Source: Planctomycetota bacterium
Lineage (GTDB): Bacteria > Planctomycetota > Phycisphaerae > Phycisphaerales > Phycisphaeraceae
Direction of reading: 5' to 3'
NCBI GenBank assembly: GCA_016350165.1
Contig: CP066225.1
Coordinates: 1,116,001-1,180,000, forward strand
Length of the DNA: 64,000 nt
Positions within the stretch are counted from its first letter, which is position 1. Every line of letters begins with the position of its first letter. Below are positions 29,201 through 36,895 of this stretch, piece by piece. The translations under genes were made by a program, and so were the position numbers. A model generated the notes under the pieces. That model was not told the DNA's origin. It ran no database searches and saw only the letters and a list, made by a program, of their open reading frames with translations.

Positions 29201-29874
29201 TACTTGGTGAAGATGGGGATTATGAATTCGATTTGAAAATTCACGATGCCAATGTTGAAGCTTTTATGGATCCGGTTAAATACAATAGTCAATTGATTGC
29301 TCATGATGAGAGTGATGATAACGGTTTGTATTTGCCACCACCTAAATATCAGGATGGAACAATTTCTGCGAGCCTGTTAATTGCTCAAACCATCAATGAT
29401 CCAACCACTCGTCGTGGTAGAGGCATGATCCAAGTTCGTAATGCTCATTTGTATAATCAACCATTTGGTCTTGCATTGCTACAGGCTGCGAGCTTAACTT
29501 TGCCTACAGCATCCTCATTTGATCACGCTGATGCTAGATATGTCATTGATGGTGATCGTGTATATGTAGATTCGCTCGCAATTACATCACCTGGTTTTGA
29601 AATGAGTGGCGGCGGATTGGTTAAAATGCCTGATATGGATCTTGATATCACGATGTATACCAAAAACCCAAATGCTATTGACATTGGGCCGCTTGGTGAG
29701 ATTATCGATCTTGTGAAGAATGAGTTCATTGCTGTTCAAGTCGGTGGCACGTTATCAGATCCACAAGCATCCATCGCACCATTTACAGGCTTTAGAAACT
29801 CTTTCAATGAAATCTTTGGCCAACGTCAGGCTCGCCGACAATGGGACGATATGCAGAAAACTAAATCTCAATAG
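26212..29874 (+). CDS. Large AsmA-like envelope protein
   Basis: This 1220-residue protein has one N-terminal membrane segment (VLWGLLICLFVLSGTIVYLM) followed by long beta-rich repeats of the AsmA/TamB/YhdP type (repeated [LI]xGxI, GGxxxxxG and LDGDITGKGRVNFTLP patterns; C-terminal AsmA-like ISASLLIAQTINDP…GRGMIQVRNAHLYNQPFGLALLQ). Such proteins are thought to bridge the membranes and move phospholipid or assist outer-membrane assembly. The start is TTG 26212 with GAGG upstream; no in-frame ATG precedes it. It lies in the same block as LptD- and PpiD-like genes. Confidence 0.75.
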   Translation: MAKLRKLKGSLRRRGGWKQRVLWGLLICLFVLSGTIVYLMRPERLGRICTLFLEQATGAEAEIREAYFTQDGRIELSDVRIWVPGRDDEGGKLLDVEEVVIDPSIISILSGSFKVESIRLLKPTVYVTEDIDQQLMNYQLLAKAEKPDDESKQTFPRSVPSLSIRDAKVKIGEYSEGQYTLQDEVDLEGRITRVKDKLGGYYFQLREMAGPEVKAPMFEGEFNLKDQSFFVNLEGFEFANRQRLYLPLQVRNWWSRLGLKGDVPVMKIGYTPKTGIQADIELAGGELSVPFDEFPVNLTDVDLRLQIANERIDILRLTGRMQAGETTRIQYSITGNVYGLEAGSPFELKLNTDEFVVTDDTQFILGLPSELQKQYDLLKPQGLFKAHATITRKKANEKIAYNGNVELIDVSGEYRKFKLPLKHGKGIVSFERDLITLKEVKATGVHGGDVTISGTIRNPGPAAESRLTIGVTDMPIDESLLNALEPKHRKIADQFLDKKAVYRFHNAKLIRLNANEEGDAPVFVPGGDLDMHINLYRPGIVGAKPQVTTDLDLRGGRIMYKHFAYPVVATSGHAVISPEGTTLKDVKLVGLSGGEFVLNGGIKKLPNHEAKVDISVDRYDMPSDEYLTTAVPEPQNDWLKKLSLDGDITGKGRVNFTLPNKPDFTFTANFKGMSLDPFNSGYVINQMGGEASIHPTGISLDHVTGWRNSGEIDVNGDVDWSVKPMQMSFDLKAKNIAIEDEVLNLFPEDDPDRDTLAKLFDEYKPNGKTDVNIRLNNKNETRNVNLDIDLEPKEFSFTYHKHRFNLNALSGMIHVKEDKIELDRIAGSFRNGEFELSGIKEFGDFKNTALNFKVKSATLGLSSRAILPEKVVELVDDISINGRYEINDGRLIIRDDNTNSPKYELDSTIQMTGGSAKLGVPIANFEGDIKLKVVGHRNAKWPWMDIRIDAERFTAMDRLVQPFKMVLASGKANNQLELKDFEGDIYGGKLIGDGEILLGEDGDYEFDLKIHDANVEAFMDPVKYNSQLIAHDESDDNGLYLPPPKYQDGTISASLLIAQTINDPTTRRGRGMIQVRNAHLYNQPFGLALLQAASLTLPTASSFDHADARYVIDGDRVYVDSLAITSPGFEMSGGGLVKMPDMDLDITMYTKNPNAIDIGPLGEIIDLVKNEFIAVQVGGTLSDPQASIAPFTGFRNSFNEIFGQRQARRQWDDMQKTKSQ

Positions 29875-29896
29875 TTTCGCTCATAAGAATATAAAA

Positions 29897-29924
29897 AAAG
29901 CACCTATTATAAGGTGCTTTTTTT
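29897..29924. terminator. Bidirectional terminator overlapping the bioD stop
   Basis: AAGCACCT, loop ATTATA, AGGTGCTT with T-runs on both strands. The minus-strand bioD stop codon (29923-29925) lies in its A/T tract, so the hairpin starts right at the end of bioD. Confidence 0.85.
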
Positions 29925-30705
29925 ATATCAAAGGTTTTGACTGACTGAAATATTGCGACCAATCGATACTGTTTGTGTATTCAAGTATTTGGTCTGCAAT
30001 GATGCCTTGGTCTGGCTTAACCTGGGAAGACGATGCAGCGGGTATAGTTGCAATGACGGGGATGTTGTTCATCAATTCAAGCCACTGCTTATTTAATGCA
30101 ATAGATGGGTCATCCGCAATATGTTCGCCTTGATACTCATTTAACACGATTCCTGCAATCTTTAGGCCACGTTCTTGAAGCAACCTGATTGTCATTGATG
30201 TATGGTTGAGTGTTCCAAGAGTTGCACGAGCGACGATCAATACAGGAAATCCAATTTCAGTTGCAAGATCTAACACAGTGTAATGTGGGTTTGAGCCGTC
30301 CAATGGGACAAGCACCCCCCCTGCACCTTCAACGATAATTTTGTCGGAGTCTTGATCGATTGTTTTTAAAGCAGAAGTGATTGCAGACCAATCGACTGGT
30401 TTTCCAGCTTCTGCAGCAGCAACGCCGGGAGCAAGCGGAGGTATATATCGTACTGGATTGATTGTGGTGAGAGAATGACGTTTTCTTGTGAAGTGGTGCA
30501 AAGCCACTGTATCAGGGTTGACGTACTGACCGTCGATCAGGTCACATTCAGATGCAAGCGGCTTGAAAGCAGCTATACGGGCCTCAGGTGACTGGTGAAG
30601 CAAAGCGTTGGCAATTGCACTACTTACGATCGTTTTGCCTACAGCAGTGTCTGTAGCGGTTACAAATAGGCCCTGTGCAGATAATTCAAAATCGATATTC
30701 AACAT
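29923..30705 (-). CDS. bioD: Dethiobiotin synthetase
   Basis: BioD closes the ureido ring of dethiobiotin from DAPA, CO2 and ATP in biotin synthesis. The protein (260 residues) shows GLFVTATDTAVGKT (P-loop), FKPLASEC, PLAPGVAAAEAGKPVDW, IVEGAGGVLVPLDG and GIVLNEY, all family hallmarks. ATG 30705 is used; GTG 30723 with AGG seven bases upstream is an alternative adding six residues. No other bio genes are nearby. The divergent neighbour is a prepilin-like gene. Confidence 0.92.
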   Translation of the reverse strand: MLNIDFELSAQGLFVTATDTAVGKTIVSSAIANALLHQSPEARIAAFKPLASECDLIDGQYVNPDTVALHHFTRKRHSLTTINPVRYIPPLAPGVAAAEAGKPVDWSAITSALKTIDQDSDKIIVEGAGGVLVPLDGSNPHYTVLDLATEIGFPVLIVARATLGTLNHTSMTIRLLQERGLKIAGIVLNEYQGEHIADDPSIALNKQWLELMNNIPVIATIPAASSSQVKPDQGIIADQILEYTNSIDWSQYFSQSKPLI

Positions 30706-30856
30706 GAAATTATGATAACTCACTGCTTAACCTGCGATAAGTTATCCACGGTTTTATTAACGAGGAGAACTCCTTGGATTGACAATTAGGATTAAATCTG
30801 TACTTTTTGTAATTGAGATTCAATTTCAATAACTTTCATAATTAAGGGCACTGGGA

Positions 30857-31885
30857 ATGAGTACAAATCACTTTTACACCAATTTTGGCAATCTAAACAT
30901 TCGTGCTGGGCAATCAAAACCATCTTTATCAAAAACTCACAGCATACCTGCGATGAAGTTATCGAATATGAGAAAATTTGGATTCACATTGATTGAATTA
31001 CTTGTAGTAATTTCAATCATTGCATTATTAATTGGAATCTTGCTACCTGCACTGAGCAAAGCTCGAGAAGCTGCCCGTGCTATTCAAAGTATGAGCAATA
31101 TGCGACAAAGTGGTATCGCTCTAGCAGCATACAATGTCGATTTCAACAGTTGGTATCCGCTACACTCATCTTCCAGCTCAATAAAAATCAACAGCACAAA
31201 ACCAAGATGGGCTGATTACTTATATGTGTATATGCAAAGTGAAGATGTATTTTTAAGTCCTAATTTGAGTGAACGTGAATTAGAAGATGGATTTAAGAAA
31301 GTGTTTTGGCATGAGGTTTCGGATACGCCTACCTATTCTGCTACTCAACTGAATTCTTCTGGCCAAATGATTGGCGGTGTACCTAAAAGTTCGATTCCTG
31401 ACATCGAAGATTTAGCTGGACACGGTGGTTATGGATACAACTTTCAGTACTTTGGTAATGCAAGAAATTACTACCATGGTCGTGCTGATGTTACGATAAA
31501 AAATCCAACACAAACGATTGTGATCGGTGATACTTCCGGATCTCGTGATGGGAGTGTATCGAATGAGCCTGGCGTTGGCGGTGAAGCGGTGTATTCATTA
31601 GATCCCCCTCGAGGTAGTGTCACGTTAGGCTCCAAAGGGAATGGAAAGACACCGCCAATGTCATACTATGCAGGTGGAAGCGACGAGAATGTGTCACCTT
31701 ATGAAGGCGACTACGCATATATTTACCGATCTTTTCCAGCAGAACGCAATAATAATTCAGCTAACTTTGTATTTGCAGATGGACATGCAGAATCGCTAAA
31801 ACGTGATGCTGTAGATGATTCGGATGAGGATGGCGTAGCAGACAATGGTTTGTGGAACGGGCTCGGTAAAGCGAATATTCGCTAA
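30857..31885 (+). CDS. Prepilin-type N-terminal domain protein
   Basis: This 342-residue protein has the class III leader [34 protein letters not shown] (from about residue 42), with G/F cleavage and methylation site, followed by a globular part and the late [11 protein letters not shown] (ADGH) motif seen in the many type II secretion/pilin-like proteins of planctomycetes. The leader before the cleavage site is unusually long from ATG 30857; ATG 30953 ([13 protein letters not shown]) would give a normal short leader. Function is unknown; probably a surface or pseudopilin-like protein. Confidence 0.8.
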   Translation: MSTNHFYTNFGNLNIRAGQSKPSLSKTHSIPAMKLSNMRKFGFTLIELLVVISIIALLIGILLPALSKAREAARAIQSMSNMRQSGIALAAYNVDFNSWYPLHSSSSSIKINSTKPRWADYLYVYMQSEDVFLSPNLSERELEDGFKKVFWHEVSDTPTYSATQLNSSGQMIGGVPKSSIPDIEDLAGHGGYGYNFQYFGNARNYYHGRADVTIKNPTQTIVIGDTSGSRDGSVSNEPGVGGEAVYSLDPPRGSVTLGSKGNGKTPPMSYYAGGSDENVSPYEGDYAYIYRSFPAERNNNSANFVFADGHAESLKRDAVDDSDEDGVADNGLWNGLGKANIR

Positions 31886-31901
31886 TAGTAAAAAATAAAC
31901 G

Positions 31902-32153
31902 TTAGCCTGCGATCGACTGCTTCATTTCCTTCAATCGAATCTGATTACGTGTCGTAGTCCAGATAGACGAAAGCAGATGGAAAATGACTTCAATACATCC
32001 TTTGAATGGAGAGTCTTCTGCTTGATCAAGAAGGCTTGAAGCGTGGCGCATGACATTCCAGACTTGCTGTTCGGTAAGCGTGCCTGTCACCTGCTGAGAT
32101 TTCAAGTCTTCAAGTTCCTGTTGCAAATCATGTACATCGGATTCGTGGATCAT
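31902..32153 (-). CDS. Small helical protein, unknown
   Basis: This 83-residue protein is rich in helix formers (DVHDLQQELEDLKSQQ…LTEQQVWNVMRHASSLLDQ). GGAAAG before the ATG supports it as a gene. It resembles the 86-residue product of 32461 in size, a central helix and a C-terminal pattern (LLxSxxxxxxxQ…MxQSxAG against LLDSMRRGVKAQ…NQSVAA), perhaps distant relatives. No function can be given. Confidence 0.6.
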   Translation of the reverse strand: MIHESDVHDLQQELEDLKSQQVTGTLTEQQVWNVMRHASSLLDQAEDSPFKGCIEVIFHLLSSIWTTTRNQIRLKEMKQSIAG

Positions 32154-32460
32154 AGCTTTCCAATCATCTAACGTTCTCTTCCAACAATGTATTGAAGCAG
32201 AGTGAATGCAAGAATCAAGAGTTCATTTGTTGAGTGATGAAAAAAGCGAACCGCTTAACCCTCTAAATATGTGTCATAACGATTATGTGATATAGATAAC
32301 GTTAAACTGGATAAATTGTGGTTTTGACAATTGTTTTATACACACCAGACATGGAATTATTGGCCTTTGCCAGAAAGTTGGAAGTGACAGTGCGATATTG
32401 CCGAGGATATAGAGGTCAGGAGCCGATAACGGTACCGCCAATTAATTAGATCATTTCAAC
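32154..32460. other. Divergent spacer between two small genes
   Basis: This is gene-free. Nothing clear was seen besides AT-rich stretches around 32270-32350. Confidence 0.4.
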
Positions 32461-32721
32461 ATGGGAGCATGGAACGTGGTTAAACAAAAAGATGTCGATG
32501 CAATGCTTGCTGAATTAGAACATGCACGTCGAATCCTGAGGCAAAGCCGCGAGGCGGTGTATCCTCAAATCGATTCACTGGTCGAAAGAGCAGCTGTATT
32601 ACACAAAGAATCAATCGGCGGCAAATATGAGCCTGCACTTTGCAGCGTACATACATTACTCGATTCAATGCGACGTGGCGTTAAAGCTCAACAAACTCTC
32701 AATCAATCCGTTGCTGCCTGA
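32461..32721 (+). CDS. Small helical protein, unknown
   Basis: This is an 86-residue, mostly helical protein (DVDAMLAELEHARRILRQSREAVYPQIDSLVERA). Two starts are possible: ATG 32461, or GTG 32476 (MVKQKDVDAM) which has GGGAG about nine bases upstream and looks better served. It sits 143 bases before a single-domain CheB with a terminator in between. Possible distant similarity to the small protein at 31902. Confidence 0.6.
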   Translation: MGAWNVVKQKDVDAMLAELEHARRILRQSREAVYPQIDSLVERAAVLHKESIGGKYEPALCSVHTLLDSMRRGVKAQQTLNQSVAA

Positions 32722-32748
32722 TCACTTCCAATTCAATAAGAAATAACT

Positions 32749-32772
32749 TAGGCCCAATATTTTGGGCCTTTT
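32749..32772 (+). terminator. Terminator
   Basis: AGGCCCAA, loop TATT, TTGGGCCT followed by TTT. Confidence 0.75.
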
Positions 32773-32864
32773 GTATGTCATTCCAAATCAACTGAGGTAC
32801 ATTTCTGGCCGATAATACTCGTGCCTTTTAGCATCTTGCCTATGTTAAAGCGAGGAGCATTCAT

Positions 32865-33512
32865 TTGCGTAAACAACAGGAAATTCCAGCCATCGATCGT
32901 AACAGTATCAAGATTGTTGCGATGGGAATTAGTACTGGTGGACCTAAGATTTTGCGCGAAATCTTAGCAGGATTGCCTGCTGATCTTTCTGTGCCAATTA
33001 TCATCGCACAACATATACCACCGACTTTCAGTAAAACGCTTGCCAGCTCTCTCGATTTGATTAGCCCCCTGACAGTCGTTGAAGCTGAAGATGGTATGCC
33101 TATCTACCCCGGCACTGTGTACTTGGGCAAAGGTCGTAAGCACATACGAGTGCGAAGAAGTAGCCGATTTGGGCAATTTGAAATCGAAGTCAATGATAAA
33201 CCTGAAGGGCTTTATTACTATCCATCTGCAGACGAGCTATTGCGATCCTGTGTCGATCTATACAACAACAAAGTTCTTGGGATTGTCATGACAGGTATCG
33301 GCAAGGACGGTACTCTTGGAGCTGAGGCAATCAAAGCTCGAGGAGGGACCGTAATCGCCCAAGACGCAGATAGTTGTGCTGTTTACGGCATGCCACGTAG
33401 TGTCATTGAGAAAGACCTCCAAGATGCCATACTTACTCCCTTACAGATAACACAGACACTTCTTCAGTTATCAACAAGCTATCCACCTCCATGCCTATCT
33501 ACCAATGTGTAA
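32865..33512 (+). CDS. CheB-type methylesterase domain protein, no receiver domain
   Basis: The CheB catalytic domain hydrolyses glutamyl methyl esters on chemoreceptors. The 215-residue protein shows the catalytic serine in GISTGGP (near residue 23), the histidine in IIAQHIPPTFS and the aspartate in GIVMTGIGKDGTLGAEA, so it looks active. The N-terminal receiver domain of chemotaxis CheB is absent, and no other che gene is in the window. It may act in a non-chemotaxis signalling path. The start is TTG 32865 with AGGAG seven bases upstream. Confidence 0.85.
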   Translation: MRKQQEIPAIDRNSIKIVAMGISTGGPKILREILAGLPADLSVPIIIAQHIPPTFSKTLASSLDLISPLTVVEAEDGMPIYPGTVYLGKGRKHIRVRRSSRFGQFEIEVNDKPEGLYYYPSADELLRSCVDLYNNKVLGIVMTGIGKDGTLGAEAIKARGGTVIAQDADSCAVYGMPRSVIEKDLQDAILTPLQITQTLLQLSTSYPPPCLSTNV

Positions 33513-33724
33513 CCTATTGCTAATTAAATAGGTTACATCTTCAATCAATCTATTTCAGATCATATTGACTCTATATAAATGTCATATTGAGCATCGTGCT
33601 ATCAATATGGAAGCAATATTTCGACATTTTCTACACAACCCCCTTTTATCACCTTATAAACACGCATGTGAATTCTGGCATGGAATGTGCATATACTTTA
33701 ATACTCAACCCACCCCCGGAAGCG

Positions 33725-33760
33725 CGGCGAGTTTGCATTCTGCAACTCGCCGTGTTTTTT
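33725..33760 (+). terminator. Strong isolated terminator
   Basis: CGGCGAGTT pairs with AACTCGCCG, extended by TGCA/TGCA with one bulged T, followed by GTTTTTT. It belongs either to cheB with a long 3' region or to a small transcript. Confidence 0.8.
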
Positions 33761-33878
33761 ATTTAACTACATGTATGTTGAAAAACCTGTCGATTTTGCG
33801 ACATAAGTGCCTTTTTTAGCAATTTTGTTCTCTTGATCCCTTTCAGCCACAAATAGTGCTCAGATCTCTTTTTTTATC

Positions 33879-33906
33879 TTGACCCAACCCTCACAAAGCG
33901 TAAATT
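33879..33906 (+). promoter_or_regulatory. Candidate promoter next to the esterase start
   Basis: TTGACC (33879-33884) and TAAATT (33901-33906) are 16 bases apart. The start codon at 33914 is only 7 bases past the -10 box, so a transcript would be leaderless or nearly so. Confidence 0.35.
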
Positions 33907-33913
33907 CAAGACT

Positions 33914-35176
33914 ATGAACATGACACTATTTAACCGTTTAACCGCATGCTGTAGCGCTGTTTTAGCAGCATCTTGCCTGTTTGGTACGCCTTCAGCACAA
34001 GCGGCCGAGGACACAGGATCCATGACCATTAATTTTAATGTGGCTGTTTCAGAAACAACGCCAAAAGACGCTGTCCTCTATATCAGTGGAAGTGCAGAAG
34101 AACTGGGACAGTGGGACGGAAAAGGATTGAAGCTTCGCCACGATGTCGATGGAATTTATCGAGGTTCATACAAAACTGAACGTGGACAAGTCGCTTACAA
34201 AGTAACACGTGGAGGCTGGGACACAGTCGAAAAAGCTGCAAATGGTGGCGAAATCGAAAACCGCCGTTTGGACATCAGAGGCGACATGTCAGTCAATATC
34301 ACAATTGAAGCATGGGCCGATGATTTTGCATACTCCAAAAATCCCATCAAGAATAGCGTGACAGGAAAACTGATCATTCATGAGAAAATGAAATCTGAAT
34401 ACCTATCACTACCACGTAACGTTCGTGTATATCTGCCTCCAGATTACGACAAGAATGAAGCAAAACGCTTTCCAGTACTCTACATGCATGATGGCCAAAA
34501 TCTGTTCGATGTTGCTACCAGTGCATTTGGCTTTGAATGGGAAGTCGATGACAACGCAGAAAAGCTGATCAACGAAGGTAGAATGGAATCCATCATCGTC
34601 GTAGGTATTGACAACACGTCCATGCGTTCAGATGAATACACACCAACCCGCTCAAAAGTCCATCTTTCTGGTGGCCTAGCTGAAAACTATGCTCAGTTCC
34701 TCATTAAAGAACTCAAGCCATTCATCGATGAAACTTATCGCACTAAACCTGAAAAAGAATTCACAGGTACTTCAGGCTCATCACTTGGCGGCCTAATCTC
34801 TTTATACCTTGGAGCAGCACACCCAGAAGTATTCAGTCGCATCGGTTCGGTATCTCCTGCCCTTGGATGGGACAACGATCAAATTATCCGTGACTACTCA
34901 GATAACCGTAAGGAATACAGTAAACACTGGAAAAACATGCGTATTTGGGTCGATATGGGCACACTCGAAGGTGATATCGGTGGTGGTGGTATGTGCACCG
35001 TCAAGCTAGCGGAGGAAATCACAAATATCTTCGCAGATTCAGGTATGAAAGATGGTGAAGAGTACAAGCTCTACATCGCTGAAGATGGTTTGCATAACGA
35101 ATCTGCATGGGCCCAACGCATCGATAAAATTTTGATGTACTTGTACCCACCAAATAAAAATGAAGCTAAAGACTAA
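33914..35176 (+). CDS. Exported esterase with starch-binding-like N-terminal domain
   Basis: This 420-residue secreted protein has a signal peptide to about residue 30 (…FGTPSAQA). Residues 35-130 look like a CBM20/CBM48-type domain (FNVAVSETTPKDAVLYISGSAEELGQWDGKGLKL). Then comes an alpha/beta-hydrolase of the esterase D/Fes type: VRVYLPPDYDKNEAKRFPVLYMHDGQNLFD, nucleophile serine in GTSGSSLGGLIS, histidine in AEDGLHNESAW. It likely cleaves a carbohydrate ester or siderophore-type ester. No Shine-Dalgarno is seen. Confidence 0.8.
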   Translation: MNMTLFNRLTACCSAVLAASCLFGTPSAQAAEDTGSMTINFNVAVSETTPKDAVLYISGSAEELGQWDGKGLKLRHDVDGIYRGSYKTERGQVAYKVTRGGWDTVEKAANGGEIENRRLDIRGDMSVNITIEAWADDFAYSKNPIKNSVTGKLIIHEKMKSEYLSLPRNVRVYLPPDYDKNEAKRFPVLYMHDGQNLFDVATSAFGFEWEVDDNAEKLINEGRMESIIVVGIDNTSMRSDEYTPTRSKVHLSGGLAENYAQFLIKELKPFIDETYRTKPEKEFTGTSGSSLGGLISLYLGAAHPEVFSRIGSVSPALGWDNDQIIRDYSDNRKEYSKHWKNMRIWVDMGTLEGDIGGGGMCTVKLAEEITNIFADSGMKDGEEYKLYIAEDGLHNESAWAQRIDKILMYLYPPNKNEAKD

Positions 35177-35321
35177 TTAATAAACGTTCAACAGCTATGG
35201 TGAGTTTATGATTATCATCATAAACACCCATCTCAATTTCTGATTGAACCTGCTCAATAAGAGATCGCCTAACAAGCTCACACTCACGCGTGAGCTTGTT
35301 TTTTATCTTCATTTTTTGCAT
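35166..35321 (-). CDS. Mini FlgM-like protein
   Basis: This is a 51-residue protein whose C-terminus, VRRSLIEQVQSEIEMGVYDDNHKLTIAVERLLISL in short, follows the FlgM (anti-sigma-28) pattern: R..Li..v...I..G.Yd....l..a..rLl. Only the sigma-binding C-terminal part is present. It converges on the esterase gene, overlapping its stop by 11 bases, and its codons 8-18 also form the + strand terminator of that gene. ATG 35321 or 35312 may be used; neither has a strong ribosome site. It could be a chance frame, but the motif match argues otherwise. Confidence 0.5.
   Translation of the reverse strand: MQKMKIKNKLTRECELVRRSLIEQVQSEIEMGVYDDNHKLTIAVERLLISL
35271..35304 (+). terminator. Terminator of the esterase gene, inside an opposite-strand frame
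   Basis: AACAAGCTCA, loop of 10, TGAGCTTGTT is a perfect 10-bp stem followed by TTTT. It lies 95 bases after the esterase stop. Confidence 0.82.
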
Positions 35322-35696
35322 ACACTGAACGCTTACCTGATCGGTCGAATTACATTCTTGTTTTGTCCAAATCACCATCACATCTATACTCAATTTTTTA
35401 TTTTTCAAAAAAGATTCATACGAACAAAACAATTACCAAAACAACTGCCGTGCTGATAAAGCAAGGATAGCGCAACAACATCTCGAATATTCAATGTTTG
35501 GAACAAAACCCCAAGATGACGTAAAACAATCTGACGAAAAAGTATCAGATCGATGCGAAGCATCTGCTAGATTCATTGCAGATCAATATAGCAGGCGATT
35601 CTACACATTCATATACATCTGACAACAATGATATACACTTACATACACTAGGCGATGCTATCAATTCAAGTTTCACATCAAGATTATATTTTGAAT
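35322..35696. other. AT-rich spacer
   Basis: No coding frame with protein-like character or ribosome site is seen, and no hairpin of note. Confidence 0.4.
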
Positions 35697-35927
35697 TCAC
35701 CACAAGTTACGTGGACAAGTTTCACTGACTAGCGAAGCTTTTGGCTTTACCCAGCAACCGCACAATCGACATTTACATGGCTCACTTTTATTCTTACAGA
35801 GAATTGCCTCTTCGCATCTCAAACAAGTTTCTAAACGTTTACGTTTGATAGCTAACGCAGCTTTCCCCATACTCAACGATGCTTTAGCCAGCCCAACGGT
35901 TCCTTTTAACAAACGTTGTTTTTGCAA
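35697..35927 (-). CDS. Small cysteine-rich, probably zinc-binding protein
   Basis: This 76-residue protein has a basic helical N-terminus (GLAKASLSMGKAALAIKRKRLETC) and then CLRCEEAILCKN…CKCRLCGCWVKPKASL…CPRNLW. The spacing C..C…C.C..CGC….K….CP…W is a recurrent small metal-binding pattern in bacteria and phages that I cannot tie to a function. The start at TTG 35927 is uncertain; the internal ATG (MGKAALAI) is an alternative. It stands alone in AT-rich DNA. Confidence 0.65.
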   Translation of the reverse strand: MQKQRLLKGTVGLAKASLSMGKAALAIKRKRLETCLRCEEAILCKNKSEPCKCRLCGCWVKPKASLVSETCPRNLW

Positions 35928-36293
35928 TCACGACAGTAAGCCATTCATATAATCCAATAAACCAACACCGTTACTGACAACCGATAGTTATTAAGACATT
36001 CTAGCACATATTACATATTAAATTTGTGCATTAACATCTTCATGCATCTATCTCATGATTAGCCTTAACATCCAATAATAAGGATACCAATAATTATATG
36101 CATATTCCTGTTTGCATGGATATTTCAATAAAATAAACACTTTGTCCATTTCACTTATATATTCTGTACATAATAAATTAATTATCTCTGCGACAAACTC
36201 ACAAGTATCACCCTGTATACAATCAAGTTTTTACTATCAGAAGCCGATGTTATTTTTGGTTATGGGGTGCTCTTTCTATACAAGGAATTAGTC
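35928..36293. other. AT-rich spacer before the coiled-coil gene
   Basis: This is very AT-rich with no frame of note. AAGGA just upstream of 36294 is the ribosome site of the next gene. Confidence 0.4.
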
Positions 36294-36839
36294 ATGGATC
36301 AGATTGACAAAAAGGTCAATGATGCGGGTTTACCAGGGCTGTCGGCTTCTGATCTGTTTAACGACCTTCAACAACGTTGCGATCAGTTACGTACTTGGCA
36401 TGCACAAGCTGATGGTCAAATTAAAGATCGTATGTCTGATATTGCTCAACGGGAAAATACATTAGACGAGCGAGATCAAAAACTCAAAGAAGACAACGAA
36501 GAACTACGCAAATATCAGAAAAAAGCACAAAATGCTAAAAACCGTTTAAAGCACGAAATTGAGAAGCTGCATTCAGATCGTGAAGCGTTGGATAACGAGA
36601 AAAAGCAATTATCATATAAACGAAATGAGTTAGAAGATGAACGTCGCGATCTTCGTCAAATACGTAAAGAACTAGACAAAGAATGGCAAACACTCAAAGC
36701 ACTACGCAAAGCACAAGATGACATGGCTGCAACATTGGAAGCTGATCGCCTAAGAATCAGCGACATGCAACTCAGGTTAGTCAGCAATTCTAACGAAGAC
36801 GAAGATAATGAAAATACTTACAAACTCGATGCAGCTTAA
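36294..36839 (+). CDS. Coiled-coil protein, unknown
   Basis: This 181-residue soluble protein is dominated by one long, highly charged coiled coil (about residues 40-165: QRENTLDERDQKLKEDNEEL, HSDREALDNEKKQL, ELEDERRDLRQIRKELDKEW). The N-terminus is MDQIDKKVNDAGLPGLSASDL. No membrane segment or catalytic motif is present. ATG 36294 has AAGGA seven bases upstream; a GTG at 36267 is in frame but unsupported. A terminator follows. Function unknown. Confidence 0.75.
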   Translation: MDQIDKKVNDAGLPGLSASDLFNDLQQRCDQLRTWHAQADGQIKDRMSDIAQRENTLDERDQKLKEDNEELRKYQKKAQNAKNRLKHEIEKLHSDREALDNEKKQLSYKRNELEDERRDLRQIRKELDKEWQTLKALRKAQDDMAATLEADRLRISDMQLRLVSNSNEDEDNENTYKLDAA

Positions 36840-36863
36840 GTAAGTCATATTATTTAAATAACA

Positions 36864-36890
36864 AAAAACCGCGTGTAAACGCGGTTTTTT
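36864..36890. terminator. Bidirectional terminator
   Basis: AACCGCGT, loop GTAA, ACGCGGTT with six T on the + strand and a matching A-run on the left, between genes ending at 36839 (+) and 36896 (-). Confidence 0.88.
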
Positions 36891-36895
36891 AATAA

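Larger units (their letters stand above)
33513..33913 (+). other. Spacer with isolated terminator and promoter candidate
   Basis: There is no credible gene here. It contains a strong hairpin terminator at 33725-33760 that is over 200 bases from the upstream stop, and a promoter candidate directly at the next gene. An unannotated small RNA ending at the terminator is possible. Confidence 0.4.

Noticed and set aside
33565-33819. 84-residue + strand frame
   Set aside because: It spans the strong terminator at 33725-33760 and has no ribosome site.
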